NCBI RefSeq assembly: GCF_001040945.1
Contig: NZ_CP011930.1
Span: 4,025,021 to 4,089,020, forward strand
Origin: Herbaspirillum seropedicae
Lineage (GTDB): Bacteria; Pseudomonadota; Gammaproteobacteria; Burkholderiales; Burkholderiaceae_D
Direction: 5' to 3'
DNA: 64,000 nucleotides
Shown here: piece by piece, positions 60,055 to 64,000 of the stretch
Layout of the letters: the number at the start of each line of letters is the position of its first letter
How positions within the stretch are numbered: position 1 is the first letter of the stretch
Translations under genes and position numbers: made by a program
The notes under the pieces: generated by a model
What the model was told of the DNA's origin: nothing
Databases searched by the model: none
What the model saw: only the letters and a program-made list of their open reading frames with translations

Positions 60055-61791
60055 ATGCTGTCCAACAACATGAAACGCCTCGCCGCGCTGCACTGGCCTT
60101 ACAAGAAGCGCCTGGCGGTCGCGTTCATTGCCATGATCGTCACTGCGGCCACCGAACCGGTGGTGCCCTATATCTTCCAGGTATTGCTGGACAAGGGCTT
60201 CGTGGGCAAGCCGGCGTTTTCGCTGTGGCTGGTGCCGGTGGCGGTGATCGGCATCTTCTTCATCCGCGGCATCGCCACCTTTACCAGCTCTTACATGATG
60301 ACCTGGGTCTCGACCCGCATCCTCAATGAGCTGCGCCGCCAGATGTTCGCCCGCATGCTGGACCTGCCGCTGCACTTCTATGCCACCAATACAGTGGGCA
60401 AGGTCATCAATTCCATGATGTTCGAGGTCCAGCAGATCATCGACATGGTCACCAAGGTGTTCACCTCCATCCTGCGCTCGGCACTGACCGTGCTGGGCCT
60501 GCTGGCCTGGCTGCTGTACCTGAACTGGGTGCTGACCATCGTCACCCTGGTGCTGCTGCCGCTGGTGACCCTGGTGGTGCGCACCACTGGCAAGCGCTTG
60601 AAGAAACTCAACCGCGATTCGCTGGCGGTCAACGCCGAGATGACCCAGGTCATCGAGGAAACCACGCGCGCGCAGCAGGTCATCAAGATCTTCGGCGGCC
60701 AGGACTACGAGAAGGAACGCTTCAACCGCCGCGCTGAAAACCTGCGCAGCTACACCATGCGCATGACGGCGGCCTTCTCTTCCACGGTGCCGATCACCCA
60801 GCTGATGACGGCTACTGCCGTGGCCGTAGTGATCGTCATGGCCCTGATCCAGTCGGGCAATGGCCAGATCACGGTGGGCGGCTTCGTCTCCTTCATCACC
60901 GCCATGCTCATGCTGCTGACGCCCTTGAAGCAGCTGGCCGAAATCAACGGCCCCCTGCAACGCGGCATGGCCGCCGCCGAAGAAGTCTACAAGCTCATCG
61001 ACAAGACCACCGAGCGCATCACCGGCGAGGCCCTGGCCGGGCGCGCTACCGGCCAGCTCGATTTCGTCGAGGTCGGCTTCGCCTATCCCGGCCATGAACA
61101 ACTGGCCCTGAAGAACATCAACCTGCATGTTGAAGCTGGCGAGACCATCGCCTTCGTGGGCATGTCCGGCGGCGGCAAATCCACGCTGGTGAGCCTGATC
61201 CCCGGCTTCTACTCCTGCAGCAGCGGCGAGATCCGCCTGGATGGCCGCGACATCGAGACCATCTCGCTGCCAAGCCTGCGCCAGCAGATCGCCATGGTCA
61301 ACCAGAATACCGTGCTCTTCGATGACACCCTGGCGGCCAACATTGCCTACGGCGATGCCAATCCGGACCCGGCACGGGTCGAGGCCGCCGTGGAGGCCGC
61401 CCACCTCACCGACGTGGTGGCCGGGCTGCCCGAAGGCCTGCAAACCCGCCTGGGCGACAATGGCTCGCGCCTCTCGGGCGGCCAGCGCCAGCGCGTGGCC
61501 ATTGCGCGGGCGATCTACAAGGATGCCCCCATCCTGATCCTGGACGAAGCAACCTCGGCGCTGGATACCGAATCCGAACGCGCCGTGCAGGCCGCGCTGG
61601 ATCGGCTGATGCAGGGCCGCACCACCTTCGTGATTGCACACCGCCTCTCCACCATCGAACGCGCTGACCGCATCGTGGTGCTGGCCCACGGCCAGATCGC
61701 CGAGATCGGCACCCACCAGGCGCTGCTGGAACAGGAAGGCGTCTATGCCAACCTGTACCGCCTGCAGTTCTCCCAACAAGCCTCGGTCTGA
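60055..61791 (+). CDS. msbA: Lipid A flippase MsbA (ABC exporter)
   Basis: A 578-residue half-transporter starting at 60055 behind AAGGATTCCCGG. Six membrane helices occupy about residues 20-310. The nucleotide-binding domain follows with Walker A GMSGGGKST, signature LSGGQRQRVAIARA and Walker B ILILDEATSALD. The protein should move lipid A-core across the inner membrane. It matches MsbA in length and domain order, and the surrounding glycan genes support it over other exporters. Confidence 0.92.
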   Translation: MLSNNMKRLAALHWPYKKRLAVAFIAMIVTAATEPVVPYIFQVLLDKGFVGKPAFSLWLVPVAVIGIFFIRGIATFTSSYMMTWVSTRILNELRRQMFARMLDLPLHFYATNTVGKVINSMMFEVQQIIDMVTKVFTSILRSALTVLGLLAWLLYLNWVLTIVTLVLLPLVTLVVRTTGKRLKKLNRDSLAVNAEMTQVIEETTRAQQVIKIFGGQDYEKERFNRRAENLRSYTMRMTAAFSSTVPITQLMTATAVAVVIVMALIQSGNGQITVGGFVSFITAMLMLLTPLKQLAEINGPLQRGMAAAEEVYKLIDKTTERITGEALAGRATGQLDFVEVGFAYPGHEQLALKNINLHVEAGETIAFVGMSGGGKSTLVSLIPGFYSCSSGEIRLDGRDIETISLPSLRQQIAMVNQNTVLFDDTLAANIAYGDANPDPARVEAAVEAAHLTDVVAGLPEGLQTRLGDNGSRLSGGQRQRVAIARAIYKDAPILILDEATSALDTESERAVQAALDRLMQGRTTFVIAHRLSTIERADRIVVLAHGQIAEIGTHQALLEQEGVYANLYRLQFSQQASV

Positions 61792-61793
61792 AC

Positions 61794-62897
61794 ATGAGCA
61801 CGCAAGCCACCCTGATCCCCGCCGACCTGCTGAAGAAATCGGACAAGATCCTGTTCATCGCCCACCTCGCCCTTGGCGACTTCACCTACCTGCAGAATTT
61901 CTTCAAGGCCTTCGCCGCGCAGCATCCTCACCTCAAGGTCCACCTGTGGGTCGATGAAGTACGCCGCACCGCCGACAGCAGCCAGTGGCCGCATCTGCAG
62001 AAGTACGCGCTCTACGACTGGACGGCGGCCTGCCCCTTCTTTGCCAAGGTCTATACCCGCACCTACAGCCCGGCGCTGTACCGCGACAGCATCGAAGAAG
62101 CGCGCGCCGAGCACTACCCCATCGTGGTTTCGCTGGCCACGCTGCGCCCGCACCTCTACGCCGGCCTGGCCCGCGAGATCAGCCCCGAGGGCTGGGTGGT
62201 GGGCATGAAGAAGAAGGTCTCGCTGCTGCAACCGCATCACCTGCTGGCCTACCGCAAGCTCGATGCGGTCATGCCGCCTTACCGCAGCAGTCAGCCTGAG
62301 CACCACATCAGCGACGTCTATGCACACTGGTTCCGGCAACTGAGCGGGCTGGAAGTCACCGGCCAGGCGCGCTTCCCCTTCGTGGACATCCCGCCGCAAT
62401 GGCGCCAGTACGCGCAAGACCAGCTGGCGGCCTGGCAGTTCGCGCCGCGCACCGGCAAGCTGGTCTTCATCAACCCCTATGCCAAGACCAGGAAACGCTG
62501 CTGGCCGCTGGAGCATGTGGCCGACCTGATCCAGGCCATGCAGCAGCGCGAGGGTTGGCAGGATGCCCGCGTCATCGTCAACGCCGTGCCCCAGGAACTG
62601 GCCCACGCCCGTGAGGTGATCGGCCGCTATGGCCTGCAAGGCACTGAACTGTTCAGCGCCGAAGAAAACTTCTTCCAGCTGCCCGCCATGCTGGCTGCCT
62701 GCGACCTGATCATTTCGGTGGAAACGGCGGTGATGCACCTGGCCAATGCGGTCCATGTGCCGGTCATCGCGCTGATGCGCCAGAAGAATCCAGAGTGGGT
62801 GCCGGTCGATCGCGCCCACAGCACCGTCATCACCGCGCCGGGCCGCCGCGACTGGGTCAAGGCGGTCTCTGTCGAACAAGTCATGAAAGCCATCTGA
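61794..62897 (+). CDS. Glycosyltransferase family 9 (heptosyltransferase-like)
   Basis: A 367-residue cytosolic enzyme starting 2 bp after msbA. It fits family 9, heptosyltransferases of the lipopolysaccharide core: LFIAHLALGDFTYLQNFFKA at the start, the nucleotide-sugar region KLVFINPYAKTRKRCWPLEH, and CDLIISVETAVMHLANAVHV near the end. The acceptor and sugar are not shown by the sequence. It overlaps the next gene by one base. Confidence 0.88.
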   Translation: MSTQATLIPADLLKKSDKILFIAHLALGDFTYLQNFFKAFAAQHPHLKVHLWVDEVRRTADSSQWPHLQKYALYDWTAACPFFAKVYTRTYSPALYRDSIEEARAEHYPIVVSLATLRPHLYAGLAREISPEGWVVGMKKKVSLLQPHHLLAYRKLDAVMPPYRSSQPEHHISDVYAHWFRQLSGLEVTGQARFPFVDIPPQWRQYAQDQLAAWQFAPRTGKLVFINPYAKTRKRCWPLEHVADLIQAMQQREGWQDARVIVNAVPQELAHAREVIGRYGLQGTELFSAEENFFQLPAMLAACDLIISVETAVMHLANAVHVPVIALMRQKNPEWVPVDRAHSTVITAPGRRDWVKAVSVEQVMKAI

Positions 62898-63883
62898 TGA
62901 ACGTCCCCACCCAAGAAGAAATCAAGGCGCACCCCGGCAACGGCAAGCCCTCCTTCCATATCGCGTTCTGCGTCGATAACAATTATTTCCGCGCCATGGG
63001 CGGCACCATCGCCTCCATCGTGGCCAACAATCCGGACCAGCACTTCACCTTCCATGTCCTGGCCTTCGAGGTGTCGGAAGACCACCAGCGGCGTCTGAAG
63101 CAACTGGAAGCCATGTATCGCGTCAAGACCGAGCTGCACCTGCTGGACCTGAACGATTTCACCCAGTTCTCGCACTTCCTGGGGCATTCCCATTATTCGC
63201 TGTCGATCTTCACGCGCCTGGTGATCCCCACGGTGCTGGCCGAGGTCACCGACCGCGTGCTCTACCTGGACGCCGACATCCTGTGCTTCAACCGCCTCGA
63301 TGCGCTGGTGGACATGGACATCTCACAGGACATCGCGGTGGTGGTGCCGGACGCGCCAGTGACGCTGCAACGCCGTGTGGCTGCGCTGGAGCTGGCGCAC
63401 AAGGAGTATTTCAACGGTGGCGTCATCTTCATCAACATCCCCAAGTGGCTGGCCGAGGACATCACGCCCAAGACGCTCGACGCCCTGCTCAACAGCAAGA
63501 CCGACATGCGCTTCAATGACCAGGACGCGCTCAATATCGTCCTCAATGGCCGCGCCCGCTATGTCTCGCCGAAGTGGAACTACCTGTACGACCTGATCCA
63601 CGACCTGAACGTCAACAAGTTCGCCCTCAAGCCGGTGGGCAAGGCCATCTTCGTGCACTTCGCTGGCGCCGTGAAACCGTGGGCGGCGTGGAGCCGGCAT
63701 GAGGCCTGCACGCTGTTCCGTCGCTATCTGGACATCTCGCCCTGGGCGGACATGGCGCTGGACCAGGAGCCGCGCAATACCAAGGAATTGCGCATGCATT
63801 CGCGCTTCATGTATCGCCAGGGGCGTCCGCTGGAAAGCCTGAAGTGGTATCTGCGCTATCTCGGCAAGCGCGCCGCCAAGTAA
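62897..63883 (+). CDS. Glycosyltransferase family 8
   Basis: A 328-residue enzyme begun at the ATG at 62897, overlapping the previous stop. Family 8 features are HIAFCVDNNYFRAMGGTIAS, the DxD metal site in VLYLDADILCFNRLDALVDM, the substrate loop EYFNGGVIFINIPKWL, and FVHFAGAVKPW near the end. The family includes the lipopolysaccharide alpha-galactosyl- and glucosyltransferases WaaI/WaaJ. It is followed 18 bp later by a paralogue. Confidence 0.92.
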   Translation: MNVPTQEEIKAHPGNGKPSFHIAFCVDNNYFRAMGGTIASIVANNPDQHFTFHVLAFEVSEDHQRRLKQLEAMYRVKTELHLLDLNDFTQFSHFLGHSHYSLSIFTRLVIPTVLAEVTDRVLYLDADILCFNRLDALVDMDISQDIAVVVPDAPVTLQRRVAALELAHKEYFNGGVIFINIPKWLAEDITPKTLDALLNSKTDMRFNDQDALNIVLNGRARYVSPKWNYLYDLIHDLNVNKFALKPVGKAIFVHFAGAVKPWAAWSRHEACTLFRRYLDISPWADMALDQEPRNTKELRMHSRFMYRQGRPLESLKWYLRYLGKRAAK

Positions 63884-63901
63884 GAAAGCCGTACCTGCAC
63901 C

Positions 63902-64000
63902 ATGACCTCGTCCGCATCCATGCTCCAGAATCCAGCGCATTCCACGACCGCCGCCGATGCGGCCTGGCATATCGCCTTCTGCGTCGATAACCATTACTTC
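63902..64000 (+). CDS. Second family 8 glycosyltransferase (partial, N-terminus only)
   Basis: The ATG at 63902 opens a frame of 33 codons that reaches the window end. Its residues 22-33 read WHIAFCVDNHYF, nearly the same as FHIAFCVDNNYF of the preceding gene, so it is the start of a family 8 paralogue. The rest lies beyond the window. An upstream ribosome site is weak. Confidence 0.8.
   Translation, partial: MTSSASMLQNPAHSTTAADAAWHIAFCVDNHYF

Overview
The window looks like a chromosomal segment of a GC-rich betaproteobacterium of the order Burkholderiales, family Oxalobacteraceae, most likely Herbaspirillum or a close relative. This is an inference from high GC, Burkholderiales-type gene content (hemF-nadD-rsfS-rlmH-maf-rng, yebC-purD, a fecI/fecR/TonB receptor block, PEP-CTERM and MCP genes) and from general similarity of the proteins; no database search was possible. 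I recognised no tRNA, rRNA, CRISPR array, insertion sequence or prophage. Both ends cut genes: an aminotransferase on the left (its C-terminus is missing) and a glycosyltransferase on the right (only 33 codons are present).

Layout. 1-2.5 kb: a class III aminotransferase and its probable RpiR-type regulator, with a repeated TGCAACA/TGTTGCA palindrome in both upstream regions. 2.7-4.3 kb: a methyl-accepting chemotaxis protein (MCP). 5-13.3 kb: an AraC-type regulator followed by a four-gene envelope cluster (DUF1329, DUF1302, RND/MMPL transporter, YCF48-like protein) that ends in a 30-bp bidirectional terminator. 13.5-17.3 kb: copper amine oxidase (tynA-like) and an aldehyde dehydrogenase, together able to take a primary amine to a carboxylic acid, with an intrinsic terminator between them. 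17.8-18.8 kb: a small membrane protein and an outer-membrane barrel. 19.3-23.4 kb: ECF sigma factor, FecR-type regulator and TonB-dependent receptor. 23.5-28.8 kb: an unusual run of a VirK/YbjX protein, FliD, FlgE and a protein with a transglutaminase-like Cys/His/Asp pattern. 28.8-34 kb: LysR regulator and divergent hydrolase, small genes, a haem-oxygenase-like metal enzyme, a DUF3297 protein and a PEP-CTERM protein. 34.4-40.3 kb: a second MCP, a solute-binding protein, RarD and a diguanylate cyclase.

40.3-58.6 kb is mostly housekeeping: fbp, pepN, a DUF4136 lipoprotein, a branched-chain-type solute-binding protein, quinone oxidoreductase, a DMT permease, a HerA-like ATPase, yebC, purD, an MscS channel, and the tightly packed hemF-nadD-rsfS-rlmH-maf-rng run, in which three of the five junctions overlap. 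58.7-64 kb is a lipopolysaccharide/surface glycan cluster: O-antigen ligase-like protein, msbA, a family 9 glycosyltransferase and two family 8 glycosyltransferases.

Most unusual parts: the VirK-FliD-FlgE-transglutaminase-like operon, which has a hook and a cap gene but no other flagellar gene; the self-contained 40-codon gene at 31.2 kb beside the haem-oxygenase-like enzyme; the RsfS protein with a histone-H1-like tail; the terminator placed directly ahead of the aldehyde dehydrogenase ribosome site; and several strong inverted repeats in gene-free spacers (6.2, 46.2 and 58.6 kb).
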